NCBI RefSeq assembly: GCF_958295425.1 | Contig: NC_081140.1 | Span: 8,811,698 to 8,875,697 of the forward strand | DNA length: 64,000 nt | Source of the DNA: Solea solea | Lineage: Eukaryota; Chordata; Actinopteri; Pleuronectiformes; Soleidae | Direction of reading: 5' to 3' | Shown: piece after piece, positions 48,201-55,993 of the stretch | Numbering within the stretch: the stretch's first letter is position 1 | Layout: every line of letters begins with the position of its first letter | Program-made: the position numbers and the translations under genes | Notes under the pieces: model-generated | Seen by the model: the letters and a program-made list of their open reading frames with translations, nothing else | Told to the model about the DNA's origin: nothing | Databases searched by the model: none

Positions 48201-51200
48201 GAGTGACGGTTAACACTGCTCTCTTCTAATAACATGCACGGTTGACCGGATAGTGAAAGCAATGCAGAGACATGGTGAACAGATGAATGCTATTAAAATG
48301 TCATATTTCACATCTCCACTCTCTTCAGAGATCCCTCTCTACCACATCCTAAACGCCAGGATCACCTTTAGTAACCTGAATGGCTGTGAGGAGGGGATGA
48401 CTGTCCGCACTGACAATGAAGTCGGGGTGGATGGGGACAGACAGAGAGAAACCCCGAGGACAGACACCCCGTCTCCAGGCAGTGACTCGTCCAGTGTCTC
48501 CAGCTCTAGCTCCACAAGTGAGAGCACATTCACACACACACACACACACACTACAGTGTTCTGCTGTGACACAGCTGCATCTTCTTCTCTTGCATCATCT
48601 TCTCAGCTCTCTTACACGCTGTTGATTTTTTATTTCAACAAGCTCCTCGCTCTATAACTCTTCACATTCACTGCATAATGCCTGCGATAACAGAGTTTAC
48701 AGTTGCGTGATAGAGTTATGAGCGGTGTTTATCACGGGCTCAGAAGGCAAGGTTATGTTCTCCGCGTTGGCTGTAAAATTACAGCTTGCTTTCATCGTCC
48801 TATCACTTGAATCAGAATCCCAACAACACTGTTTAAATCTGCTGTCACACAGAGGGAAGGAACTATTTACTGTGTGACCGCTATCTTGCAGAAGAACCAC
48901 GTCTAGAGTTATGCACACAGCTGAGTCGAAGACGCCAAACAACAGAACAAGGGGAAATTTACAGTTACATCTTACTCTCGTCTGGAATTCTTTTCCTTTC
49001 TCTCTTCCACTATTTTGCTTTTCTACATTTCTTTTACCCCTTTATCTGTTGTGTCTTTCACTGTTAGATAACATCACCCTCTTGCCCTTTGCCCTCCCCT
49101 CATGTAGTGTCATGTCGAGCTGGAGAGATTCCCCCGTGTGTGTTTGAGGCCCCACCTGGATACACCATGCTTGGTGGCAAACAGAGAGACAGCATGAGGG
49201 AGGAGGAGGAAGATCTGTTGCAGTTCGCCATACAGCAGAGTCTGCTGGAGGCCGGCTCCGAGTATGATCAGGTGCGGATTGCCTTCTGTCCTGAAATAAA
49301 AGAAACACGTAGGAGACATTGTAAGATTTTATGTTGAAAGGGAAGTTCACTGAGATGTGTCAGGCTTTACATTCATTCAAACAAAACAATCAGCAGGCTC
49401 ATCCTTAACATATAGACAATGAATGAATGTTTAGGCATTTACTTGACACTAAAGACATAACTAAAAGCAAAAGTCTCTTTCTTTTCTTTTTTAGCAGACA
49501 TATGACTTATATAAATTGTTGTTCACTTGCAGGTTTTGGCTCACTGTTCAGTTGAAACCTGCCATACCCTTTTTGTTTTCCACCCATAGCAGGTTTTGAA
49601 TAACCACTATTTAGCTTCACACAACAGCCACACAGTAAATAGCTCAGCACTAGCGTCTATAGCAGGGGTGTCAGACTCATTTTTGTTCAGGGGCCACATA
49701 CAGCACAATTTGATCTCAAGTGGGCCGACCAGTAAAAAAAGTAAAATAATAGCATAATAACCTATGAACAACAAGAACTCCTTGCTTTTTTTCTCCTTTG
49801 TTTTACATTTAATGGAGAATATTTTTACAAAACATGAAATTTCTTGAGAAATATAAGTGCAATTTCAACAATATCGTGCATAAATGTACTATTTACACAT
49901 CACACTGGATCTAAAAAGGCACAAACATTTAGTCACAGGTATCTGGAAGAGAAAAATATTGTGTTTAGATTGTAATCGTAGTGTGAAATTTTAACGAATT
50001 CATCCTGTGGGCCGGATTGGACCCTCTGGCGGGCCGGTTCTGGCCCCCGGGCCGTATGTTTGACACCCCTGGTCTAAAGGGTCAGGCACTTCTGCAAATG
50101 CAGAGCAAAAACACAGTGGACATGATTGACATTTGGCAGTTGTCCTAAAACACCACTAACCTTCGCAATAATGATGTGAGAGCTGCTGTTATTACAAGCC
50201 TGAAGCCTGAGTATTGCTCTGGATGTAGTCAAGTCCTGGAAGTAGTAGCAGTTCACCACCAGGGGGAGACTGTGCATGCGGAAATGACCCTATGCGGAAA
50301 TGACCCAACTTCTGTCTTAAAGACAGTGAAATTGTTTTCATTTGCTAGTTTCAGCTCTTCTCCAGTTGCACATTACAATAAGACACAGCACATAATATAT
50401 GTGGACACCAGTATGATTGACATCTGGTATTGTCCAATAGGAGCCTGGTGTCATGTGAACTTACAGTTGCAAAAGAAAAATATTGAGAGTCACGAAAGTT
50501 CCAAAATGGTAGTTTGTTTTGCAACAGGAAGGAAATGTTCATTTTTATGTACAGCCATATTCTGAGGTACGACAGGACAATGGCCTTGACAACATTTAAT
50601 TATCCCACTTTTGATTGTGTTGGATGATTTAGTCCTCCCACGTGAACATGTGCGACTCTTGTAAAGTGCAAACACCCACCACACCTCACAGAAATAAACT
50701 GCCCCATACGTCAAACTCAACCAGGCAAATGATTAAAGAAAAGCAACAGTTACAAAATAAAGAAAGTAAACCCAACACTAGAGTAGAATAAAGCGTGTGA
50801 TGTGTGGCGCACAAACCCATTATGTCCAACACTGCTTCAGCACAGGTGCTATTTAGAGATCCAGTTCCTGACAGTCCTTGGCCCTCTTCCAAAGGCACAG
50901 AGAGACAAATAAATAGGGCTCAGTGAGACGATTAGAGGAACATCTTCTGAGTTTTCTTACGTTGGACGCAGGAGAAGAATGTAGAAGATGTAGAGGAGAG
51001 AGAGGCGGATGTCACTGTTTCTAACGTCATCTTCCAGGAGCCTGCTGTTCACAACTGTTGTGCTGTTGCTTCAAACCAGGCTAAAGAAGGGGATGACACT
51101 TTTATTTACAGGTATAATTATGAGGCTAGACGGGTTCTAAAGGAGCATAGTGCTGAGGTTGCTCCTTCAACGGCAGTAATAATGCACAAGCTACATTACA

Positions 51201-53045
51201 GCCTGTCATCGTGGTCATAAGAGTCTGCATTAATTTTGTACGGCGATAAAACCCAATTTGCAGTGTCATCAGAGTTTGCCCTGGTCTCGCCTTGGTTTGA
51301 TAGACGACAGCTAATGTTTGATAGACGACTACTACAAGGACAGTTTTATTCACACTCTGGAGGAGGTGGATAAAATGCACGTCCAAATCCTGTATAGAGG
51401 ACAAAAGCAGCACACAGAGAGGTAGTCTGTGCACTGACTCTTTCAAAACACAGGATGGGTTAGAGGAGCTGCTTTGGGTCTTGTTAACACAAGCATTTGT
51501 TGTCACACAGTTAACCGCAGGATATTTTTGGCCATTGCCAGACGGATTGTCGCCGTCAAGGTTCCCAATAAGCAGTGTGGCTGGAAGACACTCAAAAATC
51601 TTTAATATAAACGTACTGCAGGCAGAACAGGCAACAGGATAATCTTCTCATAACAGGGAGAATCCAGAGACAGAGATGGAAAGCAGAATGATCACATGAC
51701 AAAACAAAAAGAAAAAAAAAAAGGGAGATAAAAAACAAAAAAGGGAGGGAGTAACAAGACACAGGGGACAGGTGTGGATAATCAGGATGGCTTAAGTAGG
51801 AAAAAGATATACAAGGGAGAAAATTAACAAATAAAACTGTCACAGACAAAAGGTAATATCATATTATTAGAAATATAAATCCATACAAATAACTTAAATA
51901 CACAAAAGAGCTGTGTAGAACCTGATAATGTAATAAATACCCGATAATGTAATAAAGTGCATTTCCCAATAATGTAATAAAGTATTACATTAACAGGAAG
52001 TTATTACATTATCAGGTTAGCCTTCATTTCACAGGNNNNNNNNNNNNNNNNNNNNNNNNNNNNNNNNNNNNNNNNNNNNNNNNNNNNNNNNNNNNNNNNN
52101 NNNNNNNNNNNNNNNNNNNNNNNNNNNNNNNNNNNNNNNNNNNNNNNNNNNNNNNNNNNNNNNNNNNNNNNNNNNNNNNNNNNNNNNNNNNNNNNNNNNN
52201 NNNNNNNNNNNNNNNNNNNNNNNNNNNNNNNNNNNAAATCCTTAAAGTAAAGGTTGTCAACAAGCCACCGGGCTTGCAGATGTAAATTTACTTATCACTG
52301 GTTTATAACATTCGTGCATGATTTATTTATCAATTATGGATTGTAAACATCCATAATTGAGGCAGGGGTCTCGAACTAGTGGCCCGTGGACCACATGTGG
52401 GGCCCCCACTCGATGTCCTGTGGCCCCTCACTTATTATAAAGTTAGAATGAAAACTGGCCCTTGACCAACAGTAAACAATATTTATATAATAATAATAAT
52501 AATAATACATTAGGTTATATTTATCCCATTATTAGACATATTAAATTATATAAGCGTGCCTTGTGTTTTTGTAACATGCTGTGTCTACACTGTTTTTGTT
52601 GTTTCTAGATTCATTTGCATCATAAATATGTTCTTTTTATAAGTCAAAAGAAACACTTTTACTTTGGAATGGAGTGAGATATGAATATGTTTTATTTGCC
52701 ATATCATTATTATTATCAAGTTAGAATTTATCCCAAACTGTTAGACTTCTTTTGCTTGACTGGCCCCCTCCTGACCAGACTAGAAGTTCACTGGCAGTTT
52801 GAGGCCCCTGATCTATGGTAATCACTGTGATGTTTGTGCCATTTATGACAACATAGTTCAACCTCCTCCACATTATAATAAGGTATTCTGAAGTAATAAC
52901 CCACGAGAATAACTTAAGCCTAGCCAAGATTTACTGCCCGATAATCTACTCACTGAAGACATTTGCAAGTCATGGCTAATCACCTCCTAATTGGCTCATT
53001 AATATAATAGCTAAGTGTGAAATATTCGCTCGTGCTTTTTTCCAG

Positions 53046-53108
<63 letters not shown>

Positions 53109-53691
53109 GGTCAAATATAAAGTCTGAAAGCGCAACATAAAAGCCATCAGCAGAGGACGTTCAAACATCAAAGCAATTGCTAAATCACGTCGTTACTTCT
53201 CAGCTGTAACCTTGTTTTTTATTATTTATTTACTATATGTATTTTATTAGGTATTAGATTGATTCTTTGAAGCACTGTTTCATGATGGAAGTATTCTCGA
53301 CAATGGTTTTGTGTTGTGTTTAAGCCTCCAACGGCTAGGTGGCAGCAAGCGTCCGGCCATGTGATGCTCTCCCCTTTTCCTTTAAACCTCTCACTGGTAA
53401 AAAAAAATTAAATAAATTAAAAAAAAAAAAGTCCAGAGAAATGTACTTTCAATCACAGACAAGGTGTCTCACCGTGTGCGTTCTTCTGCCAGGACCCCAC
53501 AGCACAAGCCCCACCCCCCGTCCAGCCTCTGCTCCACCCCCTCCAAGAAGACGACCACCTGCAACTACAACGAGCAGCTGCGCATCGCCATGGAGATCTC
53601 AGCACGGGAGCAGGAAGAGGCGGAGCTGCGGCGGCAGCGCGAGGAGGAGGAGCTACAGCGCATCATCCAGCTGTCACTTATGGACAAATGA
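17046..53691 (+). CDS. ankrd13b: ankrd13b: ankyrin repeat domain-containing protein 13B
   Basis: ANKRD13-family proteins bind Lys63-linked ubiquitin through ubiquitin-interacting motifs and regulate endocytosis of ubiquitinated receptors such as EGFR at the plasma membrane and late endosomes. Fourteen exons are readable. Residues 1-36 carry the family N-terminus ([19 protein letters not shown]); ankyrin repeats lie about 40-110; the GPCR-chaperone-type central domain spans about 125-440 ([22 protein letters not shown]). A Ser-rich linker follows. UIM-like helices are [14 protein letters not shown] in exon 13, and [11 protein letters not shown] and [12 protein letters not shown] at the C-terminus. 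Exons 1-13 give 554 codons in phase. Exon 13 ends in phase 0 but the last exon needs phase 2, so one exon of roughly 70 nt is missing. With it the protein would be about 640 residues, near the human size. Choice of 13B over 13A/D rests on sequence resemblance plus the GIT1/SSH2 neighbourhood. Confidence 0.94.
18350..18900. repeat. Probable MITE-type repeat
   Basis: Left part reads caatggtgcatttccaccgg and contains ctccgtcgaggttccaagcg and a gattggtcag stretch, resembling a common fish MITE. The right flank contains gaacggaccg-like motifs ending in ggtgtgaaaacgacc. Limits are approximate. Confidence 0.4.
20211..20329. repeat. Two-copy tandem duplication, 56-bp unit
   Basis: Copies at 20211-20266 and 20274-20329, both starting taaatctttaaaa and ending tttagttgggct. 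They differ at about four positions and sit seven bases apart. Confidence 0.9.
22386..22690 (+). repeat. Interspersed repeat family A, copy 1
   Basis: Contains taccgctttatcctccacat, ggggtacaccctggacaggt, ggactgtgggaggaaaccag and gggagaacatgcaaactcc. This is a dispersed fish repeat, also present at 39000-39160 (inverted) and 39910-40180. Confidence 0.75.
26975..27037. repeat. (GA)n microsatellite
   Basis: About 30 GA units with a few GC interruptions. Confidence 0.95.
27323..27638. mobile_element. hAT-like MITE, family B, copy 1
   Basis: Ends tagagctgaagcaatta and gttagttgcagcttta are imperfect inverted repeats. Flanks tttgaaag (27315-27322) and gttgaaag (27639-27646) form a 7/8 target duplication, the hAT length. 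It is AT-rich and non-coding, and in opposite orientation to the copy at 55629-55953. Confidence 0.85.
28542..28652. repeat. (ATCT)n then (ATCC)n tetranucleotide microsatellite
   Basis: About 24 perfect ATCT units, followed by three to four ATCC units. Confidence 0.97.
29342..29370. repeat. (CA)n microsatellite
   Basis: About 14 CA units. Confidence 0.95.
32015..32150 (+). CDS. ankrd13b: ankrd13b exon 2 (residues 37-82)
   Basis: Ankyrin-repeat exon with [15 protein letters not shown] and [18 protein letters not shown]. Acceptor atccag, donor CCG|gtgagt, phase 1. Confidence 0.95.
32151..34128. other. ankrd13b intron 2
   Basis: No exon or classified repeat seen. Confidence 0.45.
34129..34253 (+). 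CDS. ankrd13b: ankrd13b exon 3 (residues 82-123)
   Basis: [20 protein letters not shown], then [20 protein letters not shown]; second ankyrin repeat and the KRLAGIP signature. Phase 1 in, 0 out. Confidence 0.95.
34254..34860. other. ankrd13b intron 3
   Basis: Nothing recognised; ends in a long CT-rich acceptor tract. Confidence 0.45.
34861..34906 (+). CDS. ankrd13b: ankrd13b exon 4 (residues 124-139)
   Basis: 46-nt exon encoding [15 protein letters not shown]; donor TGGG|gtgagt, phase 1. Confidence 0.94.
34907..35781. other. ankrd13b introns 4 and 5, flanking exon 5
   Basis: Outside exon 5 (35293-35436) nothing was recognised. Confidence 0.4.
35293..35436 (+). CDS. ankrd13b: ankrd13b exon 5 (residues 139-187)
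   Basis: [20 protein letters not shown], then [20 protein letters not shown] and SFIFRGQ, nearly identical to the mammalian protein. Confidence 0.96.
35782..36022 (+). CDS. ankrd13b: ankrd13b exon 6 (residues 187-267)
   Basis: [20 protein letters not shown] opens the exon and [15 protein letters not shown] closes it. Between them is a Ser/Gly/Ala-rich insert ([18 protein letters not shown]) that makes the exon longer than the human counterpart. It is locally GC-rich. Confidence 0.92.
39000..39160 (-). repeat. Interspersed repeat family A, copy 2 (inverted)
   Basis: Contains ctgtgatggactggcgacct, gtccagtgtgtaccctgcct and tgtgaccctcatgtagagga, the reverse complement of the core seen at 22400-22510. 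Confidence 0.75.
39910..40180 (+). repeat. Interspersed repeat family A, copy 3
   Basis: Contains actttatcctccacatgagg, cggggtacaccctggaccgg, gactgtgggaggaaactgg and agggagaacatgcaaatgcc, in the same order as copy 1. Confidence 0.75.
40416..40990. mobile_element. Foldback element with about 230-bp inverted arms
   Basis: Left arm (about 40416-40642) and right arm (about 40721-40990) are inverted copies. Paired blocks include attagatttgtgtcaa / ttgacacaaatctaat, gccttaggaagctgcctgct and its complement, and ctgtccgtctggaactcg and its complement. A small inner palindrome (atctaac...gttagat, 40644-40680) sits in the loop. There is no coding frame related to a transposase. Confidence 0.85.
41148..41214 (+). 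CDS. ankrd13b: ankrd13b exon 7 (residues 267-289)
   Basis: [20 protein letters not shown] then EAK, family-diagnostic; phase 2 in, 0 out. Confidence 0.95.
41215..42762. other. ankrd13b intron 7
   Basis: Contains a C11 run near 41557 and a TA microsatellite; otherwise nothing recognised. Confidence 0.45.
42239..42292. repeat. (TA)n microsatellite
   Basis: TA repeat with single interruptions (tatg, aaat). Confidence 0.95.
42763..42844 (+). CDS. ankrd13b: ankrd13b exon 8 (residues 290-317)
   Basis: [20 protein letters not shown] then QNKNKTK; donor AAAG|gtaaat, phase 1. Confidence 0.94.
42845..44253. other. ankrd13b intron 8
   Basis: Contains a CA microsatellite (43164-43189). A purine-rich segment at 43585-43930 (caggtgaaacacatcaaggc and similar) looks like a dispersed repeat but could not be classified. 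Confidence 0.4.
43164..43189. repeat. (CA)n microsatellite
   Basis: 13 CA units. Confidence 0.95.
44254..44318 (+). CDS. ankrd13b: ankrd13b exon 9 (residues 317-338)
   Basis: [20 protein letters not shown] then NG; acceptor gagcag, donor GGG|gtgagt, phase 0 out. Confidence 0.94.
44319..45476. other. ankrd13b intron 9
   Basis: C-runs at about 44474-44488 and 44945-44971; nothing else recognised. Confidence 0.45.
45477..45613 (+). CDS. ankrd13b: ankrd13b exon 10 (residues 339-384)
   Basis: [20 protein letters not shown], then EYFNP, and ends CQLTTKTQ; phase 2 at AG|gtgaaa. The reading frame continues past the donor, but the family alignment supports the splice. Confidence 0.93.
45614..46517. 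other. ankrd13b intron 10
   Basis: CA microsatellite at 45725-45747. The frame from exon 10 stays open in another phase for some distance but shows no family similarity. Confidence 0.45.
45725..45747. repeat. (CA)n microsatellite
   Basis: About 11 CA units. Confidence 0.9.
46518..46675 (+). CDS. ankrd13b: ankrd13b exon 11 (residues 384-437)
   Basis: [20 protein letters not shown], then [20 protein letters not shown] and [13 protein letters not shown]; one of the most conserved stretches of the family. Confidence 0.96.
46694..46726. repeat. (GGAT)n microsatellite
   Basis: About eight GGAT units starting 18 bases after the ankrd13b exon 11 donor. Confidence 0.95.
46880..47905. repeat. Nested LINE-derived repeats in ankrd13b intron 11
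   Basis: The outer repeat (46880-47203 and about 47668-47905) carries, on the minus strand, a fragment reading [18 protein letters not shown] and ARVLTRTQ, like non-LTR reverse transcriptases. It is interrupted by a plus-strand fragment encoding [19 protein letters not shown] and LNGLAPTYL, which ends in a tataaataaagt tail. Both are short and broken. Confidence 0.6.
47204..47667 (+). pseudogene. 5'-truncated LINE fragment (reverse transcriptase C-terminus)
   Basis: Plus-strand [19 protein letters not shown] and LNGLAPTYL are hallmarks of L2/Rex-like LINE polymerase ends. The fragment has stops downstream and finishes with ctgtataaataaagtagaac, a typical LINE 3' tail. Confidence 0.65.
48329..48517 (+). 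CDS. ankrd13b: ankrd13b exon 12 (residues 437-500)
   Basis: [20 protein letters not shown], a variable acidic linker, then the Ser-rich [17 protein letters not shown]. Phase 1 at ACAA|gtgaga; a CA microsatellite starts 13 bases past the donor. Confidence 0.93.
48518..49107. other. ankrd13b intron 12
   Basis: Apart from the CA run, nothing recognised. Confidence 0.4.
48531..48551. repeat. (CA)n microsatellite beside exon 12 donor
   Basis: About ten CA units, 13 bases past the donor of ankrd13b exon 12. Confidence 0.9.
49108..49271 (+). CDS. ankrd13b: ankrd13b exon 13 (residues 500-554), first UIM
   Basis: [20 protein letters not shown], then the acidic [20 protein letters not shown] and SEYDQ, a ubiquitin-interacting motif. 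Ends in phase 0 at CAG|gtgcgg. Confidence 0.93.
49663..50071. mobile_element. hAT-like MITE with 8-bp target duplication
   Basis: Terminal inverted repeats caggggtgtcagactcat and atgtttgacacccctg. Flanks gtctatag (49655-49662) and gtctaaag (50072-50079) match at 7 of 8 positions. The interior gggccggattgg and gggccggttctggcccccgg blocks are typical of this widespread family. Confidence 0.9.
50220..50545. repeat. Dispersed repeat family D, copy 1
   Basis: Block gtggacaccagtatgattga then ggagcctggtgtcatgtgaa shares order and sequence with 54427-54560 (gtggacaccagtgtgattga, ggagcctggttgcaggtga). Class unknown. Confidence 0.6.
51905..52035. repeat. Palindromic ATAATGTAATAA repeat cluster next to the gap
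   Basis: Three direct ataatgtaataa units (about 51927-51980) are followed by inverted units (ttattacattatcaggtta). The cluster begins and ends with complementary aacctgataatgtaata / ttacattatcaggtt blocks. It abuts the N run. Confidence 0.85.
52036..52235. other. Assembly gap (200 N)
   Basis: Exactly 200 unknown bases, probably a placeholder of arbitrary length. The last readable bases before it are catttcacagg. Confidence 0.99.
52363..52810. mobile_element. hAT-like MITE
   Basis: Inverted ends caggggtctcgaact and, reverse complemented, caggggcctcaaact (13/15 match). The flanking 8-mers aattgagg and atctatgg do not match well, so the target duplication has decayed. Confidence 0.75.
53052..53105. 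repeat. (GA)n microsatellite
   Basis: About 27 perfect GA units. Confidence 0.97.
53493..53691 (+). CDS. ankrd13b: ankrd13b last exon, C-terminal UIMs and stop
   Basis: Acceptor tctgccag, entry in phase 2. Encodes [11 protein letters not shown], then [20 protein letters not shown] and [13 protein letters not shown] before the TGA at 53689-53691. The ARE(Q)EEA and charged RRQREEEE stretches match the family C-terminus. Confidence 0.93.
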
Positions 53692-53992
53692 GAGCTAGGA
53701 GTGGTCGGGAGAGGGGGGAGGTGGTGGGTGCAAGACAACTTTCAAAAGTCATGTAAGTGGCTGGGAATCAGTGTGGGAATCAGTCTCCTCCATCGCCTCA
53801 GCCAGACCTCTCCCACAAAGCCATACAGTGACGCTGCTGTCCAGGCCTCAGACAGGAAGAGACGCCATGTTTCCTCTTTGTGATGCCACATGGTACTTCT
53901 CTTGACCAGTGCCAGTTTACAACCAACAATACATCCACCAGTTTAGAATGCCTCGTGTGATGAGTGATTTCTGTCTGTCTGCAGGTCTGTGC

Positions 53993-54008
53993 GTGAGTGA
54001 GTGAGTGA

Positions 54009-54042
<34 letters not shown>
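53993..54042. repeat. (GTGA)n-(GT)n microsatellite
   Basis: Five GTGA units pass into about 15 GT units, probably in the ankrd13b 3'UTR. Confidence 0.93.
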
Positions 54043-54044
<2 letters not shown>

Positions 54045-54179
54045 CAAAACCAGCTCTCTGCACAGGGGTGAACAGGTGAACAGGTCACCCTCAGTCCTGT
54101 GAACGGCGTGTGTTATGCCAACACACACGCTCTAAACTGTGATGGTCCCTTTGCACAGCAGCCATTTTGCAGAATGTGG

Positions 54180-54580
54180 AAAATGGCCTTAGTCCTCCAG
54201 GTTGGAAAGCAAGGATTAATCACCAGGGAGCAACTCCACTGGTGGCAAAACCCAGACCAGTTTGAGTGGAAGTCTCCGGGAAAATTAGTCACATGATTTA
54301 CAACATCAGTGAACATTTTCCTGAGGACTCAATCACTAGTTTCAGGTCTTCTTCAAAAGCACACGATGTCTATTTTGTAAAAATACATTCGAAGGAAAAT
54401 GCATGAAAAACGATGGCACATATGAGTGGACACCAGTGTGATTGACAGCTGGTATACAGTAGGAGCCTGGTTGCAGGTGATATCTGCGAATTTCATGGTT
54501 GCACAAACTTCAAAATGAGTTCATTCTGCATCTGGAAGACTGCGTCCAATGTTTTATACACATACAGTCTATGGAAAAGC
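54180..54580. repeat. Dispersed repeat family D, copy 2
   Basis: Shares the gtggacaccag...attgaca...ggagcctgg block with 50401-50470 and ends near catacagtctatggaaaagc. It may lie in the ankrd13b 3'UTR. Confidence 0.55.
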
Positions 54581-54695
54581 TCAGGTGTCACTGATCAAAC
54601 AAACACAATATTTTAAATATGTGTTATACTGTTCAAATTTCAAAATTTAACACGACAAATCTGGTGCTCATGTACAACTATAATGTTTTTTCATA

Positions 54696-54701
54696 AATAA
54701 A
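54696..54701 (+). terminator. ankrd13b: Candidate ankrd13b polyadenylation signal
   Basis: AATAAA about 1 kb past the stop; a second copy is at 54741-54746. Chance occurrence in AT-rich DNA cannot be excluded. Confidence 0.3.
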
Positions 54702-55628
54702 TCTTTTTTGTTTCATTGTTGATACACTATTTTAACATTAAATAAACAGTAAATTGTAAATAATGGCCACATTTTGGAAGGAAAATGGGCAAAAGCGTGT
54801 ACTCACAGGACATTTTCTGGCCCCTTTATGGTCCAGACGGACATATTGATGCTCAAGTGTTAAAGGGTTAACGGTGGCTCTGTTGCACCCTGAAACTGAA
54901 GAATCTAAATGGAACTCAGCCATCGTTAATTTGATTATTTACACCTGGGTTTTTTCCGACTGTCAAAATGGCTGCTGTGAAAAAGGGCCCATGTGCATGG
55001 AGGACACAGTGATGAGTCAGGACTGGCGGTGTGGAGAGGACTCATTATTAAAGGTTGGTCAAGTTGAGAATCTTGAATGTCCGAAGACCATTCAACTTCC
55101 TCAGTTTTTACTGAAAAATAAGTAAATAAACAAACGTTTTCTCTTTTGATTTGCACAAATTTCAGATGTACTGTACTTTAGCTTGTGGGTGGATCACATA
55201 TATGACTGTTAATGGATGTAGACGATGAGCTTGAGCACAAAGTTAACCCGGGTGGGGTTTTAGTTTTAGCCTGACGCGATTGACGCGCAGGAGCACAGAT
55301 GTAAACGAGATAACCAGATGTGCTCGAGTGTGGATGAGTTTGTCGTTGGCCTGTGTGTAATCCAAACAATAAAGGGACAATGCTTATGGCTCGTGAGTGA
55401 ACTGTGGAGTCGAACATAAATGCATCTTCTCACTTTACACGAGCAGATGATTCATTTATTCCTGTGTCGTCAAAGTACAGCGTGTATGTGTATGTGCGTG
55501 TGTGTGTGTACAATATTACAGCATGGTCTGCACCCGTTTTTGTTTAGTCTGATGTTGATCCGACCTGGAGACCTGCAGTATGTGATGATGCTAATATTAG
55601 GTTTGATTATTGCACACCAAGAGCTCAC

Positions 55629-55953
55629 TAGAGCTGCAACTAACGATTATTTTCATAATCAATTAACCGGTCGATTATTTTCACGATTAATCGTTTGGTC
55701 CATAAAATATCAGAAAACCTTAAAAAATGTTGATTGGTGTTGGTCAAACCTGGAAATGATGATCATCTCAAAATGATTCACTTTTAATGATTTCTTTGTA
55801 ATCCAGGGCAAAGAAATGAAGAAAGTACTCACATTTAAAAAGCTTAAACAATTGGAAATCTTGTTATAATCATGAAAAAAGCTTTGAACCGATTAATTGA
55901 TTATCAAAATAGTTGTAGATTAATATAATAATCGATTAATTGTTTCAGCTCTA
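55629..55953. mobile_element. hAT-like MITE, family B, copy 2, perfect 8-bp TSD
   Basis: Ends tagagctgcaactaacgatt and tcgattaattgtttcagctcta are imperfect inverted repeats. The element is flanked on both sides by identical gagctcac (55621-55628 and 55954-55961). It is homologous to the copy at 27323-27638 in reverse orientation. Confidence 0.93.
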
Positions 55954-55993
55954 GAGCTCACCAATTATAATTCAATGTAATTCATGATTACTT

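Larger units (their letters stand above)
49272..53492. other. ankrd13b region expected to hold the missing exon
   Basis: Phase requires one exon (phase 0 in, phase 2 out) between these points. The expected family motif after SEYDQ (a VTIWEAL-type start) was not found in readable sequence. The region contains two hAT-like MITEs, a repeat at 50220-50545, palindromic AT repeats and the N gap. Confidence 0.55.

Noticed and set aside
51590..51850. Possible LTR-retrotransposon end (purine-rich segment with acaggggacaggtgtgg)
   Set aside because: Resembles dispersed fish repeats, but no paired LTR, primer-binding site or coding region could be identified.
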